NCBI RefSeq assembly: GCF_021278025.1
Contig: NZ_JAIBHJ010000016.1
Coordinates: 1-64,000, forward strand
DNA length: 64,000 bases
Direction of reading: 5' to 3'
Source: Motilimonas sp. E26
Lineage (GTDB): Bacteria; Pseudomonadota; Gammaproteobacteria; Enterobacterales; CBDFNC01
Both the position numbers and the translations under genes were made by a program. Positions within the stretch are counted from its first letter, which is position 1. Each line of letters opens with the position of its first letter. The notes under the pieces are model-generated. The model saw nothing but the letters and a program-made list of their open reading frames with translations, was not told the origin of the DNA and ran no database searches. This document shows, one piece after another, positions 20,281 to 29,061 of the stretch.

Positions 20281-22401
20281 ATGGTGTTGTTAAAAAAAGA
20301 CCTGCCATTACAAGCCAAATATAGCTTAACCTTACTCGGCTTAACAGGTGTTTTACTGTGCTTATTTATCTATATATTCTCTAATATCAGTAAAGATATT
20401 GCAGAGGAATTCAGTAGCAATGCACAAAATCAACTAAGTGACACACTCGTTAGCAAAGTGCGCGAGCAAGGGCAAATCACAAGCCAGTTACTCGTGGCTC
20501 AGCTCAGCCAAACCAATCAAATAAATCAACTATCTAGCCTACAAAATTTAGCTGAGCTTGTTGAAAAAAACCAATTAAGCTATGCATTTATCTATGATCA
20601 AACAGGACACTTAATTGGGCCTTATCAGCAACAAGAAAATTTATGGCCACATAACCTACCTAAATTACAGTATCAGTCAGAGCTGGTGACTAATGATATC
20701 GTCAACCTGTTCAGCCCCATCCCTAGCCCCAATAATGGTGGTCACACCATGCTAGTAATAGGTTTCCCGATAAGTACTGCCAAAGAAACCAGCTTACTAC
20801 GCAATAATCTTGAGCGTAGTTTAAGTGATAGCTCACTGCAGTTTTTAATCCAAGCTATTAGCGGCACCTTGATCTTTACTCTACTCGCTCTCGCGGCCTG
20901 CTATATGATTACCAGTCATTTTATTCACCCGATTCGATTGCTAACCAGTCGCTCGCAACGTCTTGGCGAAGGAGATTTAGATGTCACCTTGGCACTTGAG
21001 CGCACTGATGAGTTAGGGAAGTTGTCGCAGTCATTGCAAAAAATGCGTAACAATTTAGTCGACAGCTACAATGAAATGTCACAATTGGCATGGTATGACC
21101 CCCTTACTGGCCTCTATAATCGTGAAGGTTGTTTCCATCATTCACGATTATTACTCGGTGAAAAAACAGGTGCTCAAGCTAGTTTAACCGTTATTAACTT
21201 AGACGGTTTCAAACGTATTAATGACACCATGGGCTATAAAGAAGGTGATGAAACCTTACGTGCTTTTGCCAAACGCCTCACACAACTAGTTAGAAAATAT
21301 CAACAAACGGCTTTAATTGCGCGCGTATCTGGTGATGAATTTTTATTGGTTGTCGCACATGAACAAAGTGAAGCGATCAGTACACAAATTGCCAGTGAAC
21401 TATTAGCCATGTCACAGCAAGCACTCAATACCAAACAAAGTGCTCACCAACTCACCATGAGTATTGGCATTTCGTCTCGGCCACGCGATGGAAATGAATT
21501 TGATAGTTTATTAAAAGCGGCTTCAATAGCGATGCACACCGCCAAATATGAAGGGAAAAACAAATATACTCATTTTATCGCTGGTGGTAATCAAAATGAG
21601 TGGCAACCTGAAACACTGAAAAAATCCCTGCAACTAGCCATTGATAAAGGGGAGCTCTATGTACTCTTCCAAGGCATTTTTGATCCCGACAATAGCATGG
21701 TGGGTGTGGAAGCCTTAGTGCGCTGGAATCACCAAAAACTGGGTCCAGTTTCACCAGCACAATTTATTCCAATAGCAGAACAGTTCCCGGTATTAATTGA
21801 AGATTTAACCTTATACGTACTAGAGCAAAGCTGTGCGGCGTTTGAAGAGCTGCTCACTAATGAACAAGAAGATTTTAAAATATCTATCAACGTCGCCGCA
21901 TGTATGTTAAACAACCCCGAACTGGCTGAGCTACTGCTATTTAGCCTCAGTGAATACCACATCAAAGCTAGCCGTATCATCCTAGAAATCACTGAAACAC
22001 AATTATTAACTGACATTGATTTTTGCTGCCAACAGCTGGCTAAACTCAAAGCGGCAGGCTTTACCTTGTGGATAGATGATTTTGGGACTGGCTATTCATC
22101 ACTCAGCTACTTGCACAAGCTACCTGTTGACGGCCTGAAAATTGACCATAGCTTTATCGAACAACTAGACCAATCCAGTTCAGGCCAAGCATTCATAAAA
22201 GCCATTGTAGAGCTATCTAAAGCCCTAGCAGTTGAAACATTAGCAGAAGGGGTAGAAACGCAGGCGCAGCATGAATTATTAAAATCGTACGGTTGTCATT
22301 GGTTTCAGGGGTTCTACCTTCATAAACCAGCTTACCAAGCCAATGTGATGGCCTTTCACCAGCACTGTAAACCGAAAAAGTTACAGTGCGTGACGGTTTA
22401 A
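20281..22401 (+). CDS. Membrane GGDEF-EAL protein (c-di-GMP turnover)
   Basis: 706 residues: membrane segment (about 13-33), periplasmic sensor (about 34-190), second membrane segment (about 195-215), HAMP (about 215-265), GGDEF domain (about 275-425) and EAL domain (about 440-690). The GGDEF site reads RVSGDEF, so the first Gly is Ser; cyclase activity is uncertain. The EAL site looks complete (EALVRW, EITETQ, DDFGTGYSSL, LKID, AEGVET), so phosphodiesterase activity is likely. It is divergent from the REC-GGDEF/kinase pair, suggesting local antagonistic control of c-di-GMP. Confidence 0.92.
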   Translation: MVLLKKDLPLQAKYSLTLLGLTGVLLCLFIYIFSNISKDIAEEFSSNAQNQLSDTLVSKVREQGQITSQLLVAQLSQTNQINQLSSLQNLAELVEKNQLSYAFIYDQTGHLIGPYQQQENLWPHNLPKLQYQSELVTNDIVNLFSPIPSPNNGGHTMLVIGFPISTAKETSLLRNNLERSLSDSSLQFLIQAISGTLIFTLLALAACYMITSHFIHPIRLLTSRSQRLGEGDLDVTLALERTDELGKLSQSLQKMRNNLVDSYNEMSQLAWYDPLTGLYNREGCFHHSRLLLGEKTGAQASLTVINLDGFKRINDTMGYKEGDETLRAFAKRLTQLVRKYQQTALIARVSGDEFLLVVAHEQSEAISTQIASELLAMSQQALNTKQSAHQLTMSIGISSRPRDGNEFDSLLKAASIAMHTAKYEGKNKYTHFIAGGNQNEWQPETLKKSLQLAIDKGELYVLFQGIFDPDNSMVGVEALVRWNHQKLGPVSPAQFIPIAEQFPVLIEDLTLYVLEQSCAAFEELLTNEQEDFKISINVAACMLNNPELAELLLFSLSEYHIKASRIILEITETQLLTDIDFCCQQLAKLKAAGFTLWIDDFGTGYSSLSYLHKLPVDGLKIDHSFIEQLDQSSSGQAFIKAIVELSKALAVETLAEGVETQAQHELLKSYGCHWFQGFYLHKPAYQANVMAFHQHCKPKKLQCVTV

Positions 22402-22433
22402 CGTAATCTGCCTAAACACCACTCCAACGGATG

Positions 22434-23030
22434 TTATGGGCGACGATGTTTACACCGATGGCGCCACAAAAAAAACTGACACATAGCTAATAACAATAAA
22501 CCAGTAATTAACAACAGCATAGTACTCGTATACAAATTATTGCTCGCATAAAGATAAGCCACACTAGGTTGGTCCGCCTGATAAGCCAATACCAAAGGTT
22601 GTCCTGCCATTTCAGCCAACCCCGTCGCAACATTTAATGCTGGACGACGCGCCTGCTCGGTTTGGTACTCTTCACTCGCTACTTGGTAAAGGTACACAAT
22701 TTGATCACCTTGGCGTTGCCACTGTTCGGCGGTGACTCGAGGCCAGGCTTGAATGTTCTCAGTTACCTTGTTTACTTCACCTAAATGCAAGAAACAGTAA
22801 ATAGAAAGCGCAAATAAAGCGAGTCCCATAATTTGCCCAATGCGCAAACATGCGCGGTAAAATCGGCCTTTCAGTGTGGTATGGCTGATAGATTGCATCG
22901 CGCGAACGCGAAGTGAAGCATCAACGACCCCCAATTGATAAGTGTCGACCAAATACTTTTGTGCTTGTAACGGTTGCCCTTGCCCTAACAGGTCCAAAAA
23001 GGCGGGATCTTTTGTAATTTTATCGTCCAT
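22434..23030 (-). CDS. Membrane protein, DUF3592-like
   Basis: 198 residues with an N-terminal cytoplasmic part, a membrane segment (about 65-85), an external domain (about 86-160) with a tryptophan-rich start and a second membrane segment (about 165-185) with a basic tail (WRHRCKHRRP). The layout of two membrane segments around a domain ending in YLYASNN resembles DUF3592 proteins, but I am not certain of the family. No function can be assigned. It stands alone between the GGDEF-EAL gene (convergent) and hspQ. Confidence 0.75.
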   Translation of the reverse strand: MDDKITKDPAFLDLLGQGQPLQAQKYLVDTYQLGVVDASLRVRAMQSISHTTLKGRFYRACLRIGQIMGLALFALSIYCFLHLGEVNKVTENIQAWPRVTAEQWQRQGDQIVYLYQVASEEYQTEQARRPALNVATGLAEMAGQPLVLAYQADQPSVAYLYASNNLYTSTMLLLITGLLLLAMCQFFLWRHRCKHRRP

Positions 23031-23230
23031 TTAATATATCCCTGTGGATAGCGCTAGGGTCTGTCGACCTTAGGCTCCTCTTCTTATAATGTGTACATTA
23101 ACAGTAAGGTGACACGCCCCATGCTAATTTGAGCCGGATAGGGTACAACAAAATGCGGAAAGAAACAGGGAAGTGGCTAACAAAACAGCAATTTACATCC
23201 TAGCCACTACCCAGAGGGGGTTAGATAACC

Positions 23231-23542
23231 CTAATGGATAGATTCATTTAGAAAATAACGCTCACCGTTAAAATGAGTAAAAATAAGCGCTAGCATAGGA
23301 TGCTCTATATGTTCATGATCGGTGCTAACTAACAGGTTGGACTCGGCAATATAAGCCAGCTTATTAGAACCATCAACCATGACCAAATACCAAGGTTGTA
23401 GCATTTCTACCTGCGCGCTAATTAAATGTTGATATTGCTGTTCAGCTAAATTAAAAGTGGCATCAACACCATAAATCACGCCACGATACCCATGTACTTG
23501 ATGATCGACCAGCTGACCCATATGGAATTTACAATATGTCAT
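23231..23542 (-). CDS. hspQ: Heat shock protein HspQ (YccV-like, hemimethylated-DNA binding fold)
   Basis: A 103-residue protein with the HspQ/YccV pattern (FHMGQLVDHQVHGYRGVIYG near the start, PWYLVMVDGSNKLAYIAESNL in the middle). In E. coli HspQ binds hemimethylated oriC DNA, affects DnaA levels and enhances Lon specificity. I take the start at 23542 because AAGGAG lies 7 bases upstream and the N-terminus then matches HspQ; an upstream in-frame start adds ten unrelated residues. Monocistronic. Confidence 0.88.
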   Translation of the reverse strand: MTYCKFHMGQLVDHQVHGYRGVIYGVDATFNLAEQQYQHLISAQVEMLQPWYLVMVDGSNKLAYIAESNLLVSTDHEHIEHPMLALIFTHFNGERYFLNESIH

Positions 23543-23678
23543 TTTGCTTCTCCTTGCAGTTAGGCTCACCACAGCACTAGCCGCCTGCTGATTATGTTAT
23601 TATTCTGGTTTGAGTCTCAACGCAACCCCGTTTACACTACCTCTCTTTTGTAAAATCACACCCGAAGTTGGAAATACC

Positions 23679-24449
23679 ATGCGCTTTTCTGTTCTATTTA
23701 GTTTTAGTTTGCTTAGCCTCTCTTTGCTGAGCCATCTATTTCAATTTTCTTGGTTTGATTTTATTCCCCAACAAGAACTTATTGGTAATACATTAATTTC
23801 TTTAAGCTTTTTAGGATCTACACAAGGAATTTTTATTCCTCTCATTTTTTTATCAATTCACTATGCCAGCACCGCAAAGGAATGTTGGCGGGTGTTTTAT
23901 TGTGCTTTTCCACTACTCACCATTGCCTTGTTACTCGGCTGGGGATTGCAATTTATTGCCGAGCAACCGAGACCGAATGTGGTCAATTTAGTTAATGCTG
24001 GCTTATTATCTGCTGAGTACTACCAACAGCCAATGGCAGAAAAACACGCCCTAATGTCAAATGCATTAGCCCAAGCCCATGGTGTGCCTGAATACGTTAA
24101 ATCTGAATGGGTCATGGAGACCAGCTATGCGATGCCTTCTGCACATGCTATTGCTAGCATGACAATCGCACTCTACTTTGCCACCTTGTTCTTTTCACGC
24201 CAACAAACCCTCACTGGTTTCATTATTTTAGGCTGGGCGGCTGTGGCTATGTTCAGCCGCTTACTAATGGGTTTGCAACGACCGGAAGATATTTTAGTGG
24301 GCGCACTTATTGGTACTTTTGCGGCACAACTAGCCTTACTCAACCGCCGTCGAAAATTAAATCAAGATCGTGCTATCGCAGAACTTCGAGCCAAAAAGTT
24401 AGCCGAACAAGATCAAGCATCTAACGAGTCAAAAGCCGCAAACATTTAA
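23679..24449 (+). CDS. PAP2/PgpB-family membrane protein with altered catalytic motifs
   Basis: 256 residues with five or six membrane segments and the PgpB layout, including the family spacing EYVKSEWVMETSYAMPSAHA. PgpB enzymes dephosphorylate phosphatidylglycerol phosphate and undecaprenyl pyrophosphate. Here the three PAP2 motifs are changed: the first Lys of K-x6-RP is Gln, PSGH is PSAH, and the nucleophile His of SR-x5-H is Gln (SRLLMGLQRPED). I infer lost or altered phosphatase activity. The paralogue at 43596 keeps all residues. Start at the ATG preceded by GGAAATACC; a TTG start 23 codons upstream is less likely. A long charged C-terminal tail is present. Confidence 0.85.
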   Translation: MRFSVLFSFSLLSLSLLSHLFQFSWFDFIPQQELIGNTLISLSFLGSTQGIFIPLIFLSIHYASTAKECWRVFYCAFPLLTIALLLGWGLQFIAEQPRPNVVNLVNAGLLSAEYYQQPMAEKHALMSNALAQAHGVPEYVKSEWVMETSYAMPSAHAIASMTIALYFATLFFSRQQTLTGFIILGWAAVAMFSRLLMGLQRPEDILVGALIGTFAAQLALLNRRRKLNQDRAIAELRAKKLAEQDQASNESKAANI

Positions 24450-24469
24450 ACCATACTAAATACTTAAGC

Positions 24470-24504
24470 TTGGATTAGGTCAACAGCCGTTGACTTAATC
24501 AAGT
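24470..24504. terminator. Hairpin between pgpB-like gene and luxP
   Basis: GTCAAC-AGCC-GTTGAC is extended by flanking TTGGATTAG and TTAATCAA into an imperfect stem of about 14 bp. There is no T-run after it, so it may be a weak terminator or an operator upstream of luxP. Confidence 0.35.
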
Positions 24505-24605
24505 AAAGTGCTGAACAGATCTCACTTATTTAAGCTTTAAGTTGTCAAAATAAAGTAAAGAATAATGTATCTTAATGTTATTGATTAACTTTTTTGACGA
24601 AGGGA

Positions 24606-25760
24606 ATGATGTATATTTTAACTAAGCTTGCGTGGCGAACATTAGTAACAAATATTCTGTGTTCATTTTTTCTAATCTATAGCCCCATTCTCCTTGCCAG
24701 CCCTATCACTTTCACCCCACTTTCTACTTACTTAGAGCAGCACCCAGAGCAGCGTTTTATCAGCCAAAAGTTTGCCTCTATTGTTAGCTCTCCCAGTCAA
24801 AAAAGTCAGATAATACAACCTCGACCTCTACGCATATTTGTTATTTACCCTGGTAAACAAATTTCAGATTATTGGCGTCGTAGCATTGCTTCTTTCACAG
24901 CTCGTCTCAATGAGCTTAATATTCAATATGAGATAAAAACCCACTACACCCGCCCAAATATGGCGCAAGAGCAACAAGAGCGACTGATTAATAAAGCCGC
25001 TCGCTATCGCGCCGACTACATCATTTTTACCTTAGATACCGTGAAGCACAGTGAGCTCATCAGTCGCATTCTGAAAATTGGTATGAGTAAACTTATTCTG
25101 CAAAATATCACCACACCTGTGTTGCAATGGCAAGATACGCCACCATTTTTGTATGTGGGCTTTGATCATGCCAGAGGCAGTCAAACCCTAAGCCAATACT
25201 TTAAAGAGAAAACTCAGAGCCAAGGTGATTATGGCGTGGTGCTTTGGTCTCCCGGCGTCATCAGTGAGACACGTGGGCAAAGCTTTATTGATGATATAAC
25301 GCAAACTTCATCCCTAAGAATGGTGCAAAGCTACTACACTCAAGCATCAAGACAGTCGGCCTACCGCAGTGCAATAAACATTCTCACACAGAATCCTCAG
25401 GTTAAATTTATTTACGCCTGCGCGACAGATTTAGCCCTAGGGGTGCTAGATGCCATCAGGGAAAAAGGGCTGGCAGATAAAGTCATGGTGAATGGTTGGG
25501 GCGGAGGAGAACAAGAACTCGCCGCGCTGCAACAAGGTAAATTAGACGTCACTATTATGCGGATGAATGATGACAATGGCGTAGCCATGGCCGAAGCAAT
25601 TAAATTGGATATAGCGGGAAAATCGGCAATGGTACCACAAGTCTATTCAGGTGATTTTGCCTTGGTAACCAAAAAAACTAGTCAGCAGGAGTTAGATAAA
25701 CTCAAAGCAATCGCGTTTCGCTACTCTGGGCAGCCTTCACAGCAGGCTTTAACTTATTAA
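24606..25760 (+). CDS. luxP: Autoinducer-2 binding periplasmic protein LuxP (copy 1)
   Basis: Type I periplasmic binding protein, about 384 residues, closely like Vibrio LuxP, which binds AI-2 and controls the LuxQ kinase. From memory of LuxP, all ligand residues are kept: Q, S and W in PGKQISDYW, N in LQNITTP, R in ETRGQSF, T and D in ACATDLALG, W in VNGWGGG and R in IMRMNDD. An N-terminal signal peptide ends near LLASP. No luxQ is adjacent. ATG at 24606 or 24609 is preferred; AAGGGA lies just before them, and an in-frame TTG at 24594 is possible. A second homologue lies at 61956-63074. Confidence 0.9.
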   Translation: MMYILTKLAWRTLVTNILCSFFLIYSPILLASPITFTPLSTYLEQHPEQRFISQKFASIVSSPSQKSQIIQPRPLRIFVIYPGKQISDYWRRSIASFTARLNELNIQYEIKTHYTRPNMAQEQQERLINKAARYRADYIIFTLDTVKHSELISRILKIGMSKLILQNITTPVLQWQDTPPFLYVGFDHARGSQTLSQYFKEKTQSQGDYGVVLWSPGVISETRGQSFIDDITQTSSLRMVQSYYTQASRQSAYRSAINILTQNPQVKFIYACATDLALGVLDAIREKGLADKVMVNGWGGGEQELAALQQGKLDVTIMRMNDDNGVAMAEAIKLDIAGKSAMVPQVYSGDFALVTKKTSQQELDKLKAIAFRYSGQPSQQALTY

Positions 25761-25775
25761 CTACTTGCACAGGAG

Positions 25776-25806
25776 AAGTAACACCGACTAAGCAGTGGTG
25801 TTACTT
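25776..25806. terminator. Bidirectional hairpin between convergent genes
   Basis: A perfect 10-bp stem (AAGTAACACC / GGTGTTACTT) with an 11-base loop lies between the convergent luxP and 25815-26198 genes. No long T-run is present on either side. Confidence 0.6.
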
Positions 25807-25814
25807 GATATCAA

Positions 25815-26198
25815 TTAAGCCGGACGAGCGTTCTCTCGCAACCAAGACACCGTCTCAGCGGAGATGTTAAAAGCATTATCACCAATCGGAATAATTAACT
25901 CGGTTTTGGGTGGCAATGTTTGCAGTAAATCGCCGCCTTGAACCTTACTAATATGTTGGCTTAGCTCTGCTACATCAGCCGCGAATTGCGAGATAACTAA
26001 CGACTTAACGCCTTCATTAACATGAGATGGCGCGTAAGCAGGCGTATGGCTCTCGCCTTGTGCCGTTTTAATAGCATTTAATGGAATATAAAATGCCGTA
26101 TTTAAGAAGACCGGCCAAAGGGTATTTTGATCCGTACTGCCTTGCTCTAGACCTTCAATCAATTTAATAAATTCGGTTTTTTCTCTGGTTGTCATCAT
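25815..26198 (-). CDS. Conserved hypothetical protein, possibly SseB-like
   Basis: About 127 residues, soluble, no signal peptide. The pattern LWPVFLNTAFYIPL followed later by SLVISQF and a C-terminal LPPKTELIIPIGDNAF resembles the SseB N-terminal domain, but this is a weak impression. AAGGAT precedes several in-frame starts (GTG 26201, ATG 26198, ATG 26195). It is convergent with luxP and has no partner gene. Confidence 0.7.
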   Translation of the reverse strand: MMTTREKTEFIKLIEGLEQGSTDQNTLWPVFLNTAFYIPLNAIKTAQGESHTPAYAPSHVNEGVKSLVISQFAADVAELSQHISKVQGGDLLQTLPPKTELIIPIGDNAFNISAETVSWLRENARPA

Positions 26199-26448
26199 CA
26201 CATCCTTGTATGACTAAATTTCAGTTTTATATTGCACCATAAAGCAACAACAGAGAAGACTTAAAACTTTGTAAACTTCACACCTAGGCAAGAAAATACT
26301 AAGAAAGGGCAAAAAATTGATGTTATTTACGAATTGAAGCAATCAAGGTAACAAGCCCCCGTACGAGTTATTGGCACAAGGGGCTTTGTATTTTAAAATT
26401 GCAGGTTGTGAGTCAACAATGGACTTAAAGAGTCTGGCAGATGCAACC

Positions 26449-26640
26449 TTAGCAGTCACTTTCTTGAGCATCAGCAGCTTGTTTAATATCCTCACAAGCA
26501 TCTTCAAGTGCATTTCTACTATCAGTAACAACTTCGTCTATTTTCTCACCCGCTTCTTCTGCCGGACCTTCCGAACAACCAACTAAAGATAAGATAGCGA
26601 CAACACCAAAAACTTTTGCAAGATTAATAATTGTATTCAT
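26449..26640 (-). CDS. Small lipoprotein
   Basis: 63 residues: signal peptide with lipobox LSLVGC, then an acidic helical mature part (EGPAEEAGEKIDEVVTDSRN) ending in DC. The start is the ATG preceded by GGAG at 6 bases; a longer frame adds only four residues. It is 12 bp downstream of the DUF1328 gene and is the last gene of a DUF2383-DUF1328-lipoprotein operon. The function is unknown; the mature part resembles entericidin-like or YqjD-like stress peptides only in general composition. Confidence 0.85.
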   Translation of the reverse strand: MNTIINLAKVFGVVAILSLVGCSEGPAEEAGEKIDEVVTDSRNALEDACEDIKQAADAQESDC

Positions 26641-26652
26641 GTGTTTCTCCAT

Positions 26653-26823
26653 TTAACTTCGGGGTCTTTTGAACATAGGAACGATAAAAGACAAAACTAA
26701 AAATACGATAAAAACGAAAAACAATATTTTAGCTATTCCAGCTGCCGCACCAGCTATGCCGCCAAACCCCAATACACCGGCAATCAATGCAAGAATTAGA
26801 AAAGTCAATGCCCAATGTAACAT
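26653..26823 (-). CDS. DUF1328 family small membrane protein (YtjA-like)
   Basis: A 56-residue protein starting [19 protein letters not shown], with two hydrophobic segments separated by [10 protein letters not shown], and a short basic tail FKRPRS. This is the DUF1328 pattern. An ideal AGGAGG lies just upstream of the ATG. DUF1328 genes are repeatedly found among general-stress and osmotic-stress genes. Middle gene of the three-gene operon. Confidence 0.9.
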   Translation of the reverse strand: MLHWALTFLILALIAGVLGFGGIAGAAAGIAKILFFVFIVFLVLSFIVPMFKRPRS

Positions 26824-26874
26824 GTTACCTCCTCAAACTTAGTTAAGAAATCAGCTCAAAATTAGTTAAAAAAG

Positions 26875-27321
26875 TTAAGCTGTCATTAATTGCAACTGCT
26901 TCATTTCATCATGACAATTTTGCATTCGTACTTGGATTTGCAATAACTTACTTTTACAGTCTGCAGGTAGCATCTCTTGCAATGCCGCATCTACCTTTTC
27001 TAGTACTTTATCTTCAATTTCTTCTAACTGTGAAATATAAGTATGATCAGAGTCAGAGCTAACCAGTGCAATGATCTTGGTATAGGCTTCTCGCAGCTCA
27101 ACGGACAGGGCTGAATCGGTCTCGACTTGACCATCGTCAATTAAAATGAATGTTTGTAAGTCAGAAATGGCCAGGGCTTTTTCTTGAATATTGCGTTCAA
27201 AAACACGAACAAGGTTACCATTTGAGGTTTTTTCTTTTGCTGCACTGTAAAATTCAATGCCACCATTCAACACTTTTACCAATTCTTTAATTGGGCCCAT
27301 CTCATAATTTGAATTAGACAT
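26875..27321 (-). CDS. DUF2383 / PA2169-type four-helix-bundle protein
   Basis: 148 residues, all-helical, with the pattern LVKVLNGGIEFYSAAKEK and two half-bundles; ferritin-like but I see no clear metal-site pairs. The family (PA2169, DUF2383) is often stress-induced and of unknown function. It opens an operon with DUF1328 (51-bp gap) and the small lipoprotein. A sigma-54-type promoter lies 68 bp upstream of the ATG. Confidence 0.85.
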   Translation of the reverse strand: MSNSNYEMGPIKELVKVLNGGIEFYSAAKEKTSNGNLVRVFERNIQEKALAISDLQTFILIDDGQVETDSALSVELREAYTKIIALVSSDSDHTYISQLEEIEDKVLEKVDAALQEMLPADCKSKLLQIQVRMQNCHDEMKQLQLMTA

Positions 27322-27388
27322 ACTCTATCTCCTGTTCACTTATTTATGGTTTAAATTAAATGTAATCAGTTAATTACACCTGAACTAA

Positions 27389-27404
27389 TGCAGAAGACAT
27401 GCCA
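27389..27404 (-). promoter_or_regulatory. Sigma-54 (-24/-12) promoter of the DUF2383 operon
   Basis: The minus strand reads TGGCATGTCTTCTGCA: GG and GC are separated by exactly 10 bases, as in the consensus TGGCAC-N5-TTGCA. The predicted start of transcription is near 27377, about 56 bases before the ATG. Confidence 0.7.
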
Positions 27405-27468
27405 ACTAGAAAAATAATTAATAAACAACCACTTAGAAAATAATAACTACCACGTAAAACCTTCCACT

Positions 27469-27482
27469 CTGTAACAGTTACA
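27469..27482. promoter_or_regulatory. Candidate activator (UAS) site for the DUF2383 operon
   Basis: TGTAACAGTTACA is a 13-bp palindrome 65 bp upstream of the -24 element. Its minus strand contains GTTACAG, which recurs in the inverted repeat at 29062-29082. Proposed as a binding site for the NtrC-type regulator; inferred only. Confidence 0.4.
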
Positions 27483-27640
27483 TGCCCAATGTAATTAGTA
27501 CTCACCATCACTTATGAATAATTTGTAAACATTTCTTCCTAGAGGGGAGCAAAGAAAGCATATCTATAAAGTTGCATCACCTTAGACCAAATGGTGACCT
27601 TACTCCCCAGGTGAAGCTATTCGCCTAATAAATTAGCAAA

Positions 27641-27657
27641 GAACCGCAAAGCGGTTC
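27641..27657 (-). terminator. Terminator of the mscS-type gene
   Basis: Perfect 7-bp stem GAACCGC-AAA-GCGGTTC, followed on the minus strand by TTTG, about 60 bp after the mscS stop. Confidence 0.6.
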
Positions 27658-27716
27658 ATTAGGTACAAACCAGAGCGAAGTAGCACTGCTCAACCATGCC
27701 ATGGCCATATCTAAAG

Positions 27717-28832
27717 CTAAATAATGTTATTACCCTGTTCTGGATCTCGTGATTCATCGGCCTGTTCACGAATTTCATTTGCGTCACTGCTAGTATCATC
27801 CACATTACTTTGCTCGCGCTGCTCTATGACTGATGGCTTCGGATGATGCAATCTATTTTTTGCATTAGGTGCTGGAGGTTGGGCACTGGTTTCCATAGAG
27901 AAGATATCCCTGCCCTGGCTGTTTAGTAGCACTCGCTCGCGTGCATCATCAGGCATACTGATCTCATGATGTATAAATCCACTAACCAATTCCCGCATTA
28001 AGTGTGAGGAAACCTTCATCGCACTATGCTGTTCACTATTCACCCAAAAATAGATGCTGAAGTTGAGCGTTGCTGAGCCTAGATTATCAACCAACACTTG
28101 TGGGGCGGGATCGCTTAATACTGCAGGCTGATTTTTTATAATACTAACGGCAAGGCTTTGTGCGCGGCGAATATCATTATCGTACCCAATACCTAACATA
28201 AAATGCCCGCGCATCTTTGGATTAGCGGTTAGATTTTTAATCACATTCTTATAGACAGTAGCATTAGGTATTTGAATATGATTGCCATCAAAATCAACTA
28301 ATGTTGTCGCTCGCGCCGTTACTTTTTTTACTACTCCAAGGCGGCCATCCACTTCAATTACGTCATCAATCTTAAATGGCCGTTGCACACTCAGTAACAG
28401 ACTCGATATAAAGTTTTCGGCAATATCTTTGAACGCGAAGCCTAAGATTAACCCTAGCAGTCCAGTACCACTCATCACCGCAACAGCATATTGTGTTAGG
28501 CCAGCTAACTTTAGAAATAAATATACGCCAAACAATATAATTAAGATGCTAATGAATCGCCGAGTGACAACATATAACAAACGGCTCTCACTGATATAGC
28601 CCAAGGGTTTAAGTAATAGGTAAGAAAGTGGCTTAGCCAAAAAATAACTGCTTATTATTGCCACAACGCCAAGTAATAAAGCAGGTAGCATTTCTCCTGC
28701 AGCATGTAAAAACTCAACAACTTGAGCATTTACTCCCTGCATAGAAAACTGCCAGGGTTGTTCTAATGTCGGCGCGGAGGGAGTGGAGGTGGTTAGATCA
28801 GCCAGATGATTTTTGATAAGAAAGGTTTTCAT
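27717..28832 (-). CDS. MscS-family mechanosensitive channel
   Basis: 371 residues with membrane segments at about 40-65, 80-105 and 110-140, then the MscS core (GLLGLILGFAFKDIAENFIS pore helix, PFKIDDVIEVDG beta domain) and an acidic, low-complexity tail. It opens under membrane tension to release solutes on osmotic downshock. The N-terminus ahead of the first segment is short, so this is the small MscS type. Divergent from the BON gene, with its own sigma-54-type promoter, tying it to the stress block. Confidence 0.92.
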   Translation of the reverse strand: MKTFLIKNHLADLTTSTPSAPTLEQPWQFSMQGVNAQVVEFLHAAGEMLPALLLGVVAIISSYFLAKPLSYLLLKPLGYISESRLLYVVTRRFISILIILFGVYLFLKLAGLTQYAVAVMSGTGLLGLILGFAFKDIAENFISSLLLSVQRPFKIDDVIEVDGRLGVVKKVTARATTLVDFDGNHIQIPNATVYKNVIKNLTANPKMRGHFMLGIGYDNDIRRAQSLAVSIIKNQPAVLSDPAPQVLVDNLGSATLNFSIYFWVNSEQHSAMKVSSHLMRELVSGFIHHEISMPDDARERVLLNSQGRDIFSMETSAQPPAPNAKNRLHHPKPSVIEQREQSNVDDTSSDANEIREQADESRDPEQGNNII

Positions 28833-28875
28833 GAATACGGGGTCCTAATAGTTGGATTGCATAGGCTTCAGGTAA

Positions 28876-28891
28876 TGCAAAGAGAAGACCA
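28876..28891 (-). promoter_or_regulatory. Sigma-54 (-24/-12) promoter of the mscS-type gene
   Basis: The minus strand reads TGGTCTTCTCTTTGCA. The GG and GC doublets are 10 bases apart and the -12 part TTTGCA is a full match; the -24 part matches TGG only. It lies 44 bp upstream of the ATG. Confidence 0.6.
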
Positions 28892-29061
28892 ACACCCTCT
28901 TCAAAAAATATTTTTACTTATTAAACAAAAACATAAAAAAAATCATCCCCCTAATTAATACCAGGTTTCATCACATAGTACATTCAATACAAGAGATTAA
29001 GCCCATTCTTATTACTCGCCGTGTAGCAATGAGGTAAATCCGGTATTTATTACTTGAAAAA

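Larger units (their letters stand above)
27322..27716. other. Intergenic region between DUF2383 operon and mscS gene
   Basis: 395 bp without a gene I trust. It holds the sigma-54-type promoter of the DUF2383 operon (27389-27404), a palindromic candidate activator site (27469-27482) and the terminator of the mscS gene (27641-27657). A 44-codon minus-strand frame at 27374-27508 overlaps the promoter and lacks a ribosome binding site, so I do not call it. Confidence 0.6.

Noticed and set aside
27374-27508. 44-codon minus-strand frame with a hydrophobic segment
   Set aside because: It overlaps the sigma-54-type promoter of the DUF2383 operon and has no Shine-Dalgarno, so a chance frame is more likely.
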